64,000 nucleotides of DNA from NCBI GenBank assembly GCA_025056175.1, contig JANWWK010000090.1, forward strand, positions 1 through 64,000, read 5' to 3'. This document shows positions 48,476 to 58,479 of the stretch, one piece after another (positions within the stretch are counted from its first letter, which is position 1; each line of letters opens with the position of its first letter). Source of the DNA: Anaerolineales bacterium. Its GTDB lineage: Bacteria; Chloroflexota; Anaerolineae; Anaerolineales; Villigracilaceae. The notes below the pieces were generated by a model. The model was not told where the DNA came from and ran no database searches. It was given only the letters and a program-made list of their open reading frames with translations. The position numbers were made by a program, and so were the translations under genes.

Positions 48476-50185
48476 ATGATGACCGACTCGACCCCCGTAA
48501 GCGTAGATTTACAAATCAAAGCTCTCAGTCAGGCTGCCGGCAAACTCCGCGCTGCCTTGCTGCCCGTGCGCGCCAGCCTGCCGCCCAACACGCTGGAGGA
48601 ACTCTCGCAACTCGAAAGCCGCCTGTACCGCGTTTCACAGGAGGTGGCTGCATTTGCCGAAGAGCGCAAAAACCTGATTGCGCTGACGGAAATCGGTCAG
48701 GTCGTCAACTCCTCGCTTGAACTCGACCAGGTCTTGCGGATTGTGATGGACAACATCATCAAACTGACCGAAGCCGAGCGGGGCTTCCTGATGTTGCGTG
48801 ATGAATCCGGCCACATGACCACCCGCATCGCCCGCAATTGGGAACAGGAATCCCTCAACGAGAGCGAATACGCCGTTAGCCGCACGGTCATTCAACGCGT
48901 CATCGAAACCGGCGAAGCCGTCCTCACCACCAACGCACAGGAAGACCCACGTTTTGGCGGTCAGGAAAGCATCATCGCTTTCAACCTGCGTTCCATTCTG
49001 TGCGTTCCGCTTAAGGTGAAAAACGACCTGATTGGCGTCATTTACACCGACAACCGCATTCGCACCGGTATTTTCACCGAATCGGAGCGTGATTTGCTGG
49101 TGGCCTTTGGCAACCAGGCTGCCATCGCCATTGACAATGCCCGTTTGTTCGCCTCGCTCAGGCGCACCCTGGCCGAAGTGACCGAACTCAAGAATATGAT
49201 GGATAACATTTTCGCTTCCATCGCCAGCGGCGTCATCACAGCCGACATCGAAGACAAAGTCATCCTGTGCAACCGCGCTGCCGAAAACATCCTGGGCCAG
49301 AGCATTCCCCAAATTTTAGGACGGAGACTGGATGAAATTGTCCCAACCGTCGCCGGAGACCTGTTGCCGCGCGTTCAGGCTGTGCGTATGACTGATATGC
49401 GGATTGCCGACCTGGAAATCACCCACACCCTGCCCGAACGCGGGACGGTGGATTGGCGCTTGAACCTTTCGCCCCTGAAAGACGCCGAACAAACCACACA
49501 GGGTGTTGCGATTGTGCTGGATGACCTGACCGAACGCAAACGGCTGGAAGCCCAGCGCAAACTGTTCGAGCGCATGGTCTCACCGGCGGTTATTCAACAG
49601 TTAGATCCCAATAGCCTGGCGCTCGGCGGTAAGCGCACCGACATTACCGTCCTGTTTGCCGATATTCGCGGTTTCACCAGTTTCAGCGAAACGCTCTCGC
49701 CAGAGCAACTGGTCTCTATTTTGAACCGTTACCTGGCCGCTGGCGCCGAAGCCGTGCTGGACGAAGAAGGCACGATAGATAAATTTCTCGGTGATGCTGT
49801 GATGGCCTGGTTCAACGCTCCTATCCCGCAACCCGACCACACCCTGCGTGCCGTGCGCGCCGCGCTCAAACTCCGCGACCGGATTCACGAACTCCATGCC
49901 AGTCTCCCGCCCGAAGCGCATCTGGCCTTTGGCGTTGGCATTCACTATGGCGATGCCGTGTTGGGCCTGATTGGCACCGAAAAACGCCTGGAATACACTG
50001 CGATTGGCGATAGCGTGAACACCACCAAGCGTTTGCAGGAGAACGCTGCCAGGAATCAAATCGTCATCAGCCAGGCAGCCTACGAGCGCGTGCAGGATTG
50101 CGTGGATGTTCGTCCCATGGAGCCGATGACCGTCAAAGGCAAACGCGAATCGATTCCGGTGTACGAAGTGTTGGGCTTGAAATAA
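48476..50185 (+). CDS. GAF-PAS class III adenylate/guanylate cyclase
   Basis: GAF region, PAS (MDNIFASIASGVITADIEDKVILCNRAAENILG), cyclase DITVLFADIRGFTSFSETLSPEQLV. Confidence 0.93.
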   Translation: MMTDSTPVSVDLQIKALSQAAGKLRAALLPVRASLPPNTLEELSQLESRLYRVSQEVAAFAEERKNLIALTEIGQVVNSSLELDQVLRIVMDNIIKLTEAERGFLMLRDESGHMTTRIARNWEQESLNESEYAVSRTVIQRVIETGEAVLTTNAQEDPRFGGQESIIAFNLRSILCVPLKVKNDLIGVIYTDNRIRTGIFTESERDLLVAFGNQAAIAIDNARLFASLRRTLAEVTELKNMMDNIFASIASGVITADIEDKVILCNRAAENILGQSIPQILGRRLDEIVPTVAGDLLPRVQAVRMTDMRIADLEITHTLPERGTVDWRLNLSPLKDAEQTTQGVAIVLDDLTERKRLEAQRKLFERMVSPAVIQQLDPNSLALGGKRTDITVLFADIRGFTSFSETLSPEQLVSILNRYLAAGAEAVLDEEGTIDKFLGDAVMAWFNAPIPQPDHTLRAVRAALKLRDRIHELHASLPPEAHLAFGVGIHYGDAVLGLIGTEKRLEYTAIGDSVNTTKRLQENAARNQIVISQAAYERVQDCVDVRPMEPMTVKGKRESIPVYEVLGLK

Positions 50186-50192
50186 CAGCCTT

Positions 50193-50507
50193 TTAGCCCC
50201 ACATCCCCAACAACCAGAAGACCACCATCCCGACTACAATCGTCCAGACCACGTTTTTGGTGTAATAGGCTACCAGGGTTGCTACAATTGCCGCCAGCAG
50301 GCGCGGGTTTTGGAGAGAGAGAAAAAGCCTGTTATCCAGATAGCCTACTTCTGGAGCAATGATGGCACTCAGCACCGCAATTGGCACAAAGCGTAACGCG
50401 CGCTGGAGAATTGGAGGCAGGCGAAACCGCTCCAGCAAGGCAATAAACGATAACCGGGTGAGAAACGTCAGCAGGCCAATAGCGCCCATCATCAACCACA
50501 CGTTCAC
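50193..50507 (-). CDS. azlD: AzlD-like branched-chain amino acid transport subunit
   Basis: Small 4-TM protein, GTG start at 50507 overlapping azlC stop (GTGA). Confidence 0.85.
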   Translation of the reverse strand: MNVWLMMGAIGLLTFLTRLSFIALLERFRLPPILQRALRFVPIAVLSAIIAPEVGYLDNRLFLSLQNPRLLAAIVATLVAYYTKNVVWTIVVGMVVFWLLGMWG

Positions 50508-51190
50508 TGGCGCACCTCCGTCCACATTCCGGCGGCGATAGCGAGCGCGGCGGCAACAATCAACCCCAGTTTGTAGGGTAACCCGAAGAATGCCAACGCT
50601 GCCACACTGGCGGTGATGGCCGTGACGAGCCCGGCTCTGTCTTTGAGTGCCGGCACAACCAGGGCAATGAACGTCAGCGGCAGAGTAAAATCCAATCCCC
50701 ATGCCTGCGGCACCTGCGCGCCGAGAAAAATTCCAACCGCTGTGCTGACCTGCCACGAAGACCACAACGCCAGGCCGGCTCCCAGAAAATACCAGTGACT
50801 GAAACGAGTAATCCCCTCGCGCTGATAGTTCAGCGACGCAACGGCAAAGGCTTCATCAGTCAATAGATACGCCAGCACCGCCTTCCAGCGGCGGGGAAGA
50901 TGTTGAAGATAAGGCGCAACTGTTGCACTGTACAGCGCGTGCCGCAGGTTAATCACGAATCCCGTGAGAACAATGACTGTCCAGGGAACAGCTTCCTGTA
51001 TCAGTTGCACGGTCATCAATTGTGATGCGCCCGCAAAGATGACCGCCGACATCGCCTGTGCCTCCAGAGCAGGCAAGCCTGCGCTCAGAGCCAGAATGCC
51101 GTAAATCATCCCAAACGGCGCTACGCCCAACAGAATCGGCAATTCGTCCTTAACGCCGCGCAAGAATTGTTGAGATGCGGTATTTTGCAT
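50504..51190 (-). CDS. azlC: AzlC-family branched-chain amino acid permease
   Basis: PFGMIYGILALSAGLPALEAQAMSAVIFAGASQLMTVQLI, LRHALYSATVAPYL. Confidence 0.92.
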   Translation of the reverse strand: MQNTASQQFLRGVKDELPILLGVAPFGMIYGILALSAGLPALEAQAMSAVIFAGASQLMTVQLIQEAVPWTVIVLTGFVINLRHALYSATVAPYLQHLPRRWKAVLAYLLTDEAFAVASLNYQREGITRFSHWYFLGAGLALWSSWQVSTAVGIFLGAQVPQAWGLDFTLPLTFIALVVPALKDRAGLVTAITASVAALAFFGLPYKLGLIVAAALAIAAGMWTEVRQ

Positions 51191-51415
51191 ACGTTGGAAT
51201 TTTGTTGGCAAACATTCGAGCGCAGACACTGACTGTTGCGCTGGCAAAAATATCGCCGATTATAATGCAATCATCGAAATTCTCTGACCACGCTCAACCC
51301 GCTGTGGGGGGCTTGCTCCGTCTTTCTTGCCTGCGATACGCTGCCTACCTCTGCAGACAGGTGGAAACAACCACCAATCGGCGTTTTCCTGTCAGATGTT
51401 CCTCAAGGAGTTATC

Positions 51416-52120
51416 ATGAATTCCTTCCTCGCGCTCGTTCTCACCTTTGTAATTGCTCTGACCTGGCTGCGAATCATGGATTTTGCTGCCCATCGCGGCT
51501 GGGTTGAAAGCCGCCTGAGCCGCAAAATCATTCATATCGGCACCGGACCGATTTTCGTTTTGTGCTGGCTCTTGTTCCCCGGCGCCTGGTATGACCGCTA
51601 TCTGGCCGCGTTCGTGCCGGGACTGATTACCATCCAGTTTGCGCTGGTTGGCCTGGGGGTCATTCGAGATGAAGCCTCTGTCAAAGCCATGTCGCGCAGC
51701 GGCGACCCGCGTGAAATCCTGCGCGGGCCGTTGTATTACGGCATCATGTTCGTCTCGATGACCATCTTCTTCTGGAAAGATTCCCCGATAGGAATTGTGG
51801 CTTTGATGATGATGTGCGGAGGCGACGGCATTGCCGACCTGGTCGGGCGCAGGGTTGCCTCGCCCAAATGGCCACACAGCCCGCAAAAATCGCTCGCTGG
51901 CTCCCTGGGCGTGTTTTTGGGTGGGTGGTTTTTGGCGGCTTTCGTCTTGTGGGTGTATGGGATGACAGGCGTCTTCTCTGAACCGTTTCCAGCGTACCTG
52001 GGGACTCTGACCGTCATTGCGGCGGCTTCAACCCTTGTCGAATCGCTTCCCCAGCGGGATATAGACAACATTACCGTTACAGTGACCGCCGCACTGATGG
52101 GGTGGTGGCTGTTGGGGTGA
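51416..52120 (+). CDS. Phosphatidate cytidylyltransferase / dolichol-kinase-like membrane protein
   Basis: LSRKIIHIGTGPIF, CGGDGIADLVGRRVASPKWPHSPQKSLAGSLGVF. Confidence 0.85.
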   Translation: MNSFLALVLTFVIALTWLRIMDFAAHRGWVESRLSRKIIHIGTGPIFVLCWLLFPGAWYDRYLAAFVPGLITIQFALVGLGVIRDEASVKAMSRSGDPREILRGPLYYGIMFVSMTIFFWKDSPIGIVALMMMCGGDGIADLVGRRVASPKWPHSPQKSLAGSLGVFLGGWFLAAFVLWVYGMTGVFSEPFPAYLGTLTVIAAASTLVESLPQRDIDNITVTVTAALMGWWLLG

Positions 52121-52199
52121 AACTCCCCGGCACGCAACTTTTTCTGGCAGGGTGCGTAAGCTTAAAAACAAACCCCAACCAAACGCATGGAGGTTCAAT

Positions 52200-53045
52200 A
52201 TGCCCAAACCTATCCTGCTGGCTCTCCTGGTGTTTGTACTGGCAGCGAGCGCCTGTCGAATTGATTTTGCGCAATCGAACACCCCTGCCCCTGAAGTTAC
52301 CGAAGAAATCAACATTCCCATTCCCGACTCGGAATCAATTCACCTGACCCTTGAATTCGGCGCGGGAGACCTTTCTCTCTCGCCCGGCGCCGAAGGCTAT
52401 CTGGTTCGCGGAACAGCAACTTACAACCTGCCTGCCTTCAAACTGGAAATTGAAACCAACGCAGGAGACATCGTTTTGCGGCAGGGCGAAAGCCGCGTCA
52501 GCGGTCTCCCGAATTTTGAGAACTTGAAAAACGAATGGGCTCTGCAACTTGGCAATCGAAGCATGGCGCTGGAAATTCGCGCCGGCGCCTATCAGGGCCG
52601 CTTCGATTTGGGCGGAGTGCCGCTTACCAGCCTGGACGTGAGTGATGGGGCATCTGATGTTACCCTGGATTTCTCAGCCCTTAACCCTGAAAAAATGAGT
52701 CTGTTCACCTATAAAACGGGGGCATCCAACATCAGTCTCAAAAATCTTGCCAATGCCAATTTCGTTTCGATGGTCTTTGAGAGCGGTGCCGGCAATTACA
52801 AACTGGATTTTAACGGCGAACTGCAACGCGATGCCAGTGTGGTCATCCGTTCCGGCATGAGCAACCTGACGCTGGTCATCCCCGCAGGGTGTCCGGCGAC
52901 GGTACGGGTCAACGAAGGTATCTCGAATGTACAGTTTCCAGAAACCTGGTCAAAAAATGGAACGCTGTACACCCAAACCGGAGAGGGCCCGGCCTTGATG
53001 GTGGTCATCGAAATGGGGGCAGGGAACGTACAGATTCTTCCCTGA
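52200..53045 (+). CDS. Lipoprotein with DUF4097/toast-rack-like beta-helical region
   Basis: Lipobox VLAASAC; repetitive GAGDLSL / NAGDIVL / GASDVTLDFS / GAGNYKLDF / GMSNLTLVIP turns. Confidence 0.75.
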   Translation: MPKPILLALLVFVLAASACRIDFAQSNTPAPEVTEEINIPIPDSESIHLTLEFGAGDLSLSPGAEGYLVRGTATYNLPAFKLEIETNAGDIVLRQGESRVSGLPNFENLKNEWALQLGNRSMALEIRAGAYQGRFDLGGVPLTSLDVSDGASDVTLDFSALNPEKMSLFTYKTGASNISLKNLANANFVSMVFESGAGNYKLDFNGELQRDASVVIRSGMSNLTLVIPAGCPATVRVNEGISNVQFPETWSKNGTLYTQTGEGPALMVVIEMGAGNVQILP

Positions 53046-53095
53046 CAATCTATCGCAACGTTTGCATCCTGCCTGTCTGCTCACTGCTCCTCCTG

Positions 53096-53416
53096 TCACG
53101 GCTTAATCACCAGCATCAGGAACAAAATAGCGGCAACCAGCGCCCCGCTGAACAAAATGGCCGGGGCGGGGTTGTTTTGTTCCACCGATTCGGCACGGAT
53201 GGCCTCCAGCGAGTTGAACCCCATCAACCGCATGACCGCAGCCACAATTGCACCGGCGATAAGCGCAACAATTGGCCCCCAGAACGCAATCATGCTCACA
53301 ATGCGCGGCAGCGCAGCAAAAAACGATTGCCACGACTCCGGCGAAGCCAGGTACGAAAGTCCCTGACCGACAATCACCGCAATCACGAACCAGCCTGACA
53401 GAGAAATTTTCTTCAT
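53096..53416 (-). CDS. Small membrane protein of unknown function
   Basis: 106 aa, 3 hydrophobic segments. Confidence 0.5.
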   Translation of the reverse strand: MKKISLSGWFVIAVIVGQGLSYLASPESWQSFFAALPRIVSMIAFWGPIVALIAGAIVAAVMRLMGFNSLEAIRAESVEQNNPAPAILFSGALVAAILFLMLVIKP

Positions 53417-53455
53417 TGCTGCCTCCTTGAAGCAACCTGTCTCGTTGACTGCGCC

Positions 53456-54388
53456 TTAGCTGCCGGGCGCATATTCAATATCACTCTCTTCAACCTGGTA
53501 TCCCATCCAGACCCTGTCCTGTGCGGCTCCACCGGCGCGATAATCTTCCACCATCAGGCGCAACTCTCCGCTTTCAGCATACAAAAAGCGTGCCTCGGCC
53601 CCGCGCTGAACGTGCAACCCCTGTCCTTCGGTAAAAATCACCTGTGAGCGGCCAATATCGGTCAGCTGCCAGCGGCGGCCTTCATACGGGAACTCCACCC
53701 GTCCCATCTGGTCGCTTTGCCCAAACGCGCGTGCGTGCGGCAAAAAATGCTGTTGAACGTACAGGTCATTCACCGTTTTGCCCTGCTCGAACAAATAGAA
53801 ACGGTTTTGCCAGTTCAGCAGATAGGCCGTCTGCACCCCGCTCAGCGCAAATCCGGCGTACAGGTTGCCCGTAAACGTCCAGGGAACATTTGGCCCGCGC
53901 GTGGCCTGCCACAACTCGGCCAGCAGCGCCCGCCCCTGCACGCGAAAATCGCGCTCTCCTTGTGCCAGCCGTACCCGAACGCCCTTGCCAATCGTCAACC
54001 CGGCCAGGTGAACCGGGTCAGGCAGGTCTATCACTGGCTGAAGAATCGAGCCGCAGTATTCACATTTGCGGGTGGTTGGACCAATGCTCGCTCCGCACGA
54101 AGGGCATTTCAAATCGGTGGGAATGTGTTCCGGGAGATTGAATTGAAACGGGCGCACCGCGGCCGTCGGTTGCGCCGAAGCCGGACGAGAAGAAAACGCA
54201 GGCGGCGTGTGTACCCATTGACGGCGAGCAGCGTTCACTTCCTCGACCCCTTCGTTTATCAACGAAATGCCCCGCCAGAGCGTCCAGATTGCTGCCGCTC
54301 CCCAGGTCCACGGCCCGATGTCTGTCGGAAAAAATGCGACCAGAAAGATACCTGCAATGACATACTGAACGAAGGTATCGAATTTCAT
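53456..54388 (-). CDS. Zinc-ribbon + DUF4178-like protein with N-terminal TM segments
   Basis: LKCPSCGASIGPTTRKCEYCGSIL; C-terminal VEFPYEGRRWQLTDIGRSQVIFTEGQ. Confidence 0.7.
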   Translation of the reverse strand: MKFDTFVQYVIAGIFLVAFFPTDIGPWTWGAAAIWTLWRGISLINEGVEEVNAARRQWVHTPPAFSSRPASAQPTAAVRPFQFNLPEHIPTDLKCPSCGASIGPTTRKCEYCGSILQPVIDLPDPVHLAGLTIGKGVRVRLAQGERDFRVQGRALLAELWQATRGPNVPWTFTGNLYAGFALSGVQTAYLLNWQNRFYLFEQGKTVNDLYVQQHFLPHARAFGQSDQMGRVEFPYEGRRWQLTDIGRSQVIFTEGQGLHVQRGAEARFLYAESGELRLMVEDYRAGGAAQDRVWMGYQVEESDIEYAPGS

Positions 54389-54391
54389 CGC

Positions 54392-54745
54392 TCACCAATC
54401 ACTATCCCAGCTTCCGCTGTCAGAACCGCTATCCCAGCTATCCCAACTGCCGCTATCAGAGGAACCGCTGCTCCAACCGTAATCGTCATCGTCCGAACTG
54501 CTCCAGCTGCTATCGTAACTGCCAGAGTCGCTCGACCAACTCCAATCACTTCCATCGGAAGAACTACTCCATCCGTCATCGGAGGGAGAAACATACGAAT
54601 CGCTCCAGCCGGCCGAAGGTGGATTCTGGTCGCGTGAGACGCGATTCTCGTGGAAGCTCATCAACGCCCCCGTAAGGAGCGCAATCGTCAAAAAGAAATG
54701 GAAAACACCGGCAAGCACTTTGAGCCCGGGCATAATGCCTCGCAC
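54392..54745 (-). CDS. Small membrane protein with Ser/Asp/Trp/Gly repeat tail
   Basis: TM segment GVFHFFLTIALLTGALMSF then about 70 aa of WSSSSDGSDWSWSSDSGSYDSSWSSSDDDDYGWSSGSSDSGSWDSWDSGSDSGSWDSDW. Confidence 0.7.
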   Translation of the reverse strand: MRGIMPGLKVLAGVFHFFLTIALLTGALMSFHENRVSRDQNPPSAGWSDSYVSPSDDGWSSSSDGSDWSWSSDSGSYDSSWSSSDDDDYGWSSGSSDSGSWDSWDSGSDSGSWDSDW

Positions 54746-54862
54746 GAACTGTTTTATCTGGACTGTTTTTGTCTTGTTTTATTATAGGTGTGATACATGC
54801 GAATTTCAATATCCGGTGTCATTCTCTGGTCACGTTTTGCCACCTGAACTTTCGAAATGGAC

Positions 54863-54898
54863 TAAAACCCAATCCCCGCAGCCCGGCGAGGATTGGGT
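54863..54898 (-). terminator. Rho-independent terminator downstream of GH30 gene
   Basis: ACCCAATCC (54867-54875)/GGATTGGGT (54890-54898), A-run on + side gives U-tract for minus transcript. Confidence 0.75.
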
Positions 54899-54978
54899 GG
54901 TGCGAGCCAGGAGCGGCGGGGCAGTGAAGATTAAGTTTTTTCGTTGTAGCAGATGAAGCAGAACGGCTCCTTCCTGAT

Positions 54979-57900
54979 TCACGGCCCAAACACCAGCGTC
55001 AGCACCGCATCGGCGGGGAGCAGAACCCCTTCGGGGCTGACCTGCGCCGGGTGGCTGAGCAAGCCCTCGTGCGAAAACCAGGCCTGGGACACAGCATCGG
55101 TTGAGGGGCAGGTGACCAGCCGGGCTTTGCCTTTGTTGTACAGGACGAGAACGGTCGTACCATCGGGATTCTCGAACGCCAGCGCCAGCAGGTCATCGGG
55201 GGCGGTCACCTGAATCCGTACCGCGCCGGGCTGGATGGCGCGGTAGAAATGCCGTGAGACGGCGTAGCGCGCTGTCGGCTGGTTATCGACCACCAGGCCA
55301 AATTCAGCGCCGCCGGAGGTCTCCGCCAGAGTCCACCACACCCAGGCCGAAGCGTTGCCGTAATGCAGGGCGTTGTAGAGGTTGCCGAAGAGCAGAGTCG
55401 CGCCCGACCAGGTGTTGGGGTGGCCGCTGGTTTCGGTCATCCACATCCGGCGCGGACGGGCGGCATTTGCCCAGGCGTACATGTCGGCCCATTCCTGCGC
55501 CCCGGCCCCGCCGACGTTGATTCCATCGGCGTCGTAATTGTGGATGGCGATGATGTCGGTCCCCTGGCTGGCTTCGGGAATGCGGTCGAGTTCGGCGATG
55601 TATTCGTCAATGCCCTTTTGCTGGGGCAGGGCTTCGGGCGTGAAGAGTTTCGTCCGAAGGCCTTCGGCCTGGAAACGGCGCGAGACGACCGCCAGCACCT
55701 GCGCCATTTTATCGGCAGGGAGCAGAGCCGAAGCATACGGCTCGTTGAATTGCGGCTCGTTCTGCACCGAAATCGCATACAGTTCGACGCCTGTCTCTTC
55801 CTTTACGACCTGCACGATGGCCGCCAGGAACTCGGCATATTCCTCATAGTAACGTTCTTCCACGAAATTTTCGCCCGAACCGCTGACAGCGGCGCGCGTG
55901 CGGCCTTTTTTCATCCAATCGGGCGGGCTCCAGACGGTGAGAATGTACTTGTCTATGGCGCTTTCGGCCTTCAAACGGCGAATCCAATCCAGGGGCAGGG
56001 CGCGGCGGTCGAAGGCGTCGTAGTCGGTCACGAACGGATTGGCGTTGTCGTTGCGCGGCTCAAAGTCAATATCAATCACGCCAAAGCGCGCAACGGTGAT
56101 GTTCAGGTCTTGCACGAAGGGCAGGTTCAGGTCTTGCTTATCAAGCGGCCAGACGCCCGAACCCAGAAACGCGCCGAAGCCATCTATCTCTTGATAGCGG
56201 GCCGCGCGGTCGAGGGTCAGAACATCGGCGGGGGGCAGGTCGGGGACGATGATGTCCACGAATTTTTCGGCGCGGCGGCCATCGGGGGATTGGACGGTCA
56301 CTTTCAGGCGGGTGAGACCGGTCTTGACGGGAGCCGTTTTCAGCGCGAGCAGGAAACGCCCTTCACCCTGCGGAATCAGCCGCGATTCGGCCAGCAGTCC
56401 GGGCGTGGAGTCGGTCAATTCCACCGTTTCATCCCCCAACAGGCCGGAAATTGTCACCGTTTCGGCGGTGGAACTCCCCGAAAGCAGGGTGAGACGCGGC
56501 GGAGCCTGGATGACCAGCGCGGGCGGGGCAGCGCGGACGGCGGCCTCGCTGCCCACGCGCATCTCGTCCAGCCAGATGGTGCCGCGGAACATTTGCCCGG
56601 GCGCAAAGTTGAACAAGAGCGCCTTCAGACGCGAGAAATCCACCGTGCGGCCTTCGGAATCGAGGTTCTTGCCCGAAAAATCGAGGGTGTATTCTTTCCA
56701 GTCGGTATCCACGATGACGGTGGCGGTGCCGGCGGTGTTGTAGCGGTCGTCGGCGTCCCACAGGAAGATGAGCATGGCGGTGGGGCGGTCGGCCTTCATC
56801 CGCAGGGTGATGACCGGGTTGGCGGTCAGGTCGAGCAGGCCGGGCGGGGTGTACCATAGACCAGCCCACTTGTTGTTGGTGGCGTATTTATCAATTTCTA
56901 TCCGCAGGGCATTGTCTTCAATGGTGAGGGTGTGCGCGCCTTCGCCGCTGCCCGCAAGCGAGGGGGAGACTTCGGGGCCGTCGAAGGGGTCGCGGAAGCC
57001 GGTCAGCGCCGTCTGGAGCAGGCGCACGGTCACTTCGCGGCTGAAAGCAGCATTTCCCTGATTGCGCGCGTTGCCGCCATTGTCAACGGCGGTGACGGTG
57101 AGGCGGGCTTCACCCGTCAGCGCGGGGTCGGCGCGCAGGATGAGGGTTTCGTTTTCGATGCGCGCGCTCAGGCCAGGGGTATCACTTTGCGCCGTGAAGG
57201 TCACGCGCTGGCCCGGCTCCCCGGCAGAGATGTTCGTGATGGGCTGGCGCAGTTCGCCGCCGGAGGGCAGGGAGAGCCGGGCAGGCAGGTCAAAGGACGG
57301 CGGGCGGTTGAGTTCGGGGTAAACCGTGATGGCGAAGGTCTGGGAGGTGCTCGCGCCGCGCTCGTCGGTCAGGCTGAGGGTGACTTGGGACGTTCCGGGG
57401 GCTTTCGCGCTGAGCGTGAGATTCGCCCAGCGGCTGCGGCCATCGTGTTCGAGCGTTTCGATGGCGGCGATGGCAGGGTCGGCGCTGACGGCGCGCAGGG
57501 TCAGGGCTTGCGCTGAAGCCGGGTCGCCATCATCCAGGCCGGTGAGGCGCAGGGCGAGGGATTCGCCCACTGCCAGGGTCTGAGCATCGGTTTGGGGCAG
57601 GCGGGGCGGCTGGTTTTCGGAGACGGTCAGGTCGAAGGCCAGTTCAACCGTTTTGCCGTCCCGCTCGCCAATCAGGGTGACTTTGCCGCGTCCGGGCTGG
57701 CCGGTCAGGGTGTAGGTGAATTGCCCCTCCCGAAACTCGCTCGCCGCGATGAGTTCGGCAGGGAATTCGGCGCGCCACGCAGCGGCGACATCATCGCGGC
57801 TGAGGGGGAAGGGGACGACCGGCAGGGGTTCATCGCCAAGAACGACTTCGACATCCGGCAGGGGGGCGTAGGCGAGGGAACGGATGGCATTCGCGCCGAG

Positions 57901-58479
57901 GCGGATGTCGGTGAGGCGGAATCTGGCCTGGCAGGAGGGGCCGCCGCGGTTGCAGGCAATCCGCAGATCGGTGACGCGGCTCAGGTCTATCTTTGCGCCA
58001 GAGAAGTCGAAACTGTGGGTCAGGGGGTACGTGGCGTGCGCCATCTCACGGTTGGCGTAGTTGCCGATGAGCCAGGCTTCGTTTCCGGCGGCATCCACCA
58101 GGCCAACGGTGATGTTGGCCGAACGGTCGGAGAGCGCCGTCAGGCTGGCGTAGGGCGCGGCGCGCAGGTCGAGGGGCGGGAAGGCGGCTTCCAGGTAAGC
58201 ATTTGGGCTGATTTTGTTGGCCTGCACCAGGAGCGCGCCATTTTCTACTGTGAAGGGATAATCGGCGCCGCCCTGCCAGCGCGACGGCTCGGCCAGGCCA
58301 TCCCACGAGGGGGGAGTGGCCGTCGAAACGGGAGCAAGAGTCGGCGGGGCGGAGGGGCTGGGGCTGGGAGTCGGTTCGGGCGCGGGGGAACAGGCCGGGA
58401 GCAGGAGAATGCCGAGCGTCAAAGAAAGGACGATGCACAACCAGAAAACACGAAAAAAAAAGTGTGGGGTGTAATTCAT
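54979..58479 (-). CDS. Large multidomain lipoprotein with C-terminal GH30 glycosidase
   Basis: Lipobox LLLPACSP; cadherin/Ig-like modules; GH30 acid/base ISVQNEPQFNEPYAS and nucleophile MWMTETSGHPNTWSGA. Confidence 0.9.
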   Translation of the reverse strand: MNYTPHFFFRVFWLCIVLSLTLGILLLPACSPAPEPTPSPSPSAPPTLAPVSTATPPSWDGLAEPSRWQGGADYPFTVENGALLVQANKISPNAYLEAAFPPLDLRAAPYASLTALSDRSANITVGLVDAAGNEAWLIGNYANREMAHATYPLTHSFDFSGAKIDLSRVTDLRIACNRGGPSCQARFRLTDIRLGANAIRSLAYAPLPDVEVVLGDEPLPVVPFPLSRDDVAAAWRAEFPAELIAASEFREGQFTYTLTGQPGRGKVTLIGERDGKTVELAFDLTVSENQPPRLPQTDAQTLAVGESLALRLTGLDDGDPASAQALTLRAVSADPAIAAIETLEHDGRSRWANLTLSAKAPGTSQVTLSLTDERGASTSQTFAITVYPELNRPPSFDLPARLSLPSGGELRQPITNISAGEPGQRVTFTAQSDTPGLSARIENETLILRADPALTGEARLTVTAVDNGGNARNQGNAAFSREVTVRLLQTALTGFRDPFDGPEVSPSLAGSGEGAHTLTIEDNALRIEIDKYATNNKWAGLWYTPPGLLDLTANPVITLRMKADRPTAMLIFLWDADDRYNTAGTATVIVDTDWKEYTLDFSGKNLDSEGRTVDFSRLKALLFNFAPGQMFRGTIWLDEMRVGSEAAVRAAPPALVIQAPPRLTLLSGSSTAETVTISGLLGDETVELTDSTPGLLAESRLIPQGEGRFLLALKTAPVKTGLTRLKVTVQSPDGRRAEKFVDIIVPDLPPADVLTLDRAARYQEIDGFGAFLGSGVWPLDKQDLNLPFVQDLNITVARFGVIDIDFEPRNDNANPFVTDYDAFDRRALPLDWIRRLKAESAIDKYILTVWSPPDWMKKGRTRAAVSGSGENFVEERYYEEYAEFLAAIVQVVKEETGVELYAISVQNEPQFNEPYASALLPADKMAQVLAVVSRRFQAEGLRTKLFTPEALPQQKGIDEYIAELDRIPEASQGTDIIAIHNYDADGINVGGAGAQEWADMYAWANAARPRRMWMTETSGHPNTWSGATLLFGNLYNALHYGNASAWVWWTLAETSGGAEFGLVVDNQPTARYAVSRHFYRAIQPGAVRIQVTAPDDLLALAFENPDGTTVLVLYNKGKARLVTCPSTDAVSQAWFSHEGLLSHPAQVSPEGVLLPADAVLTLVFGP

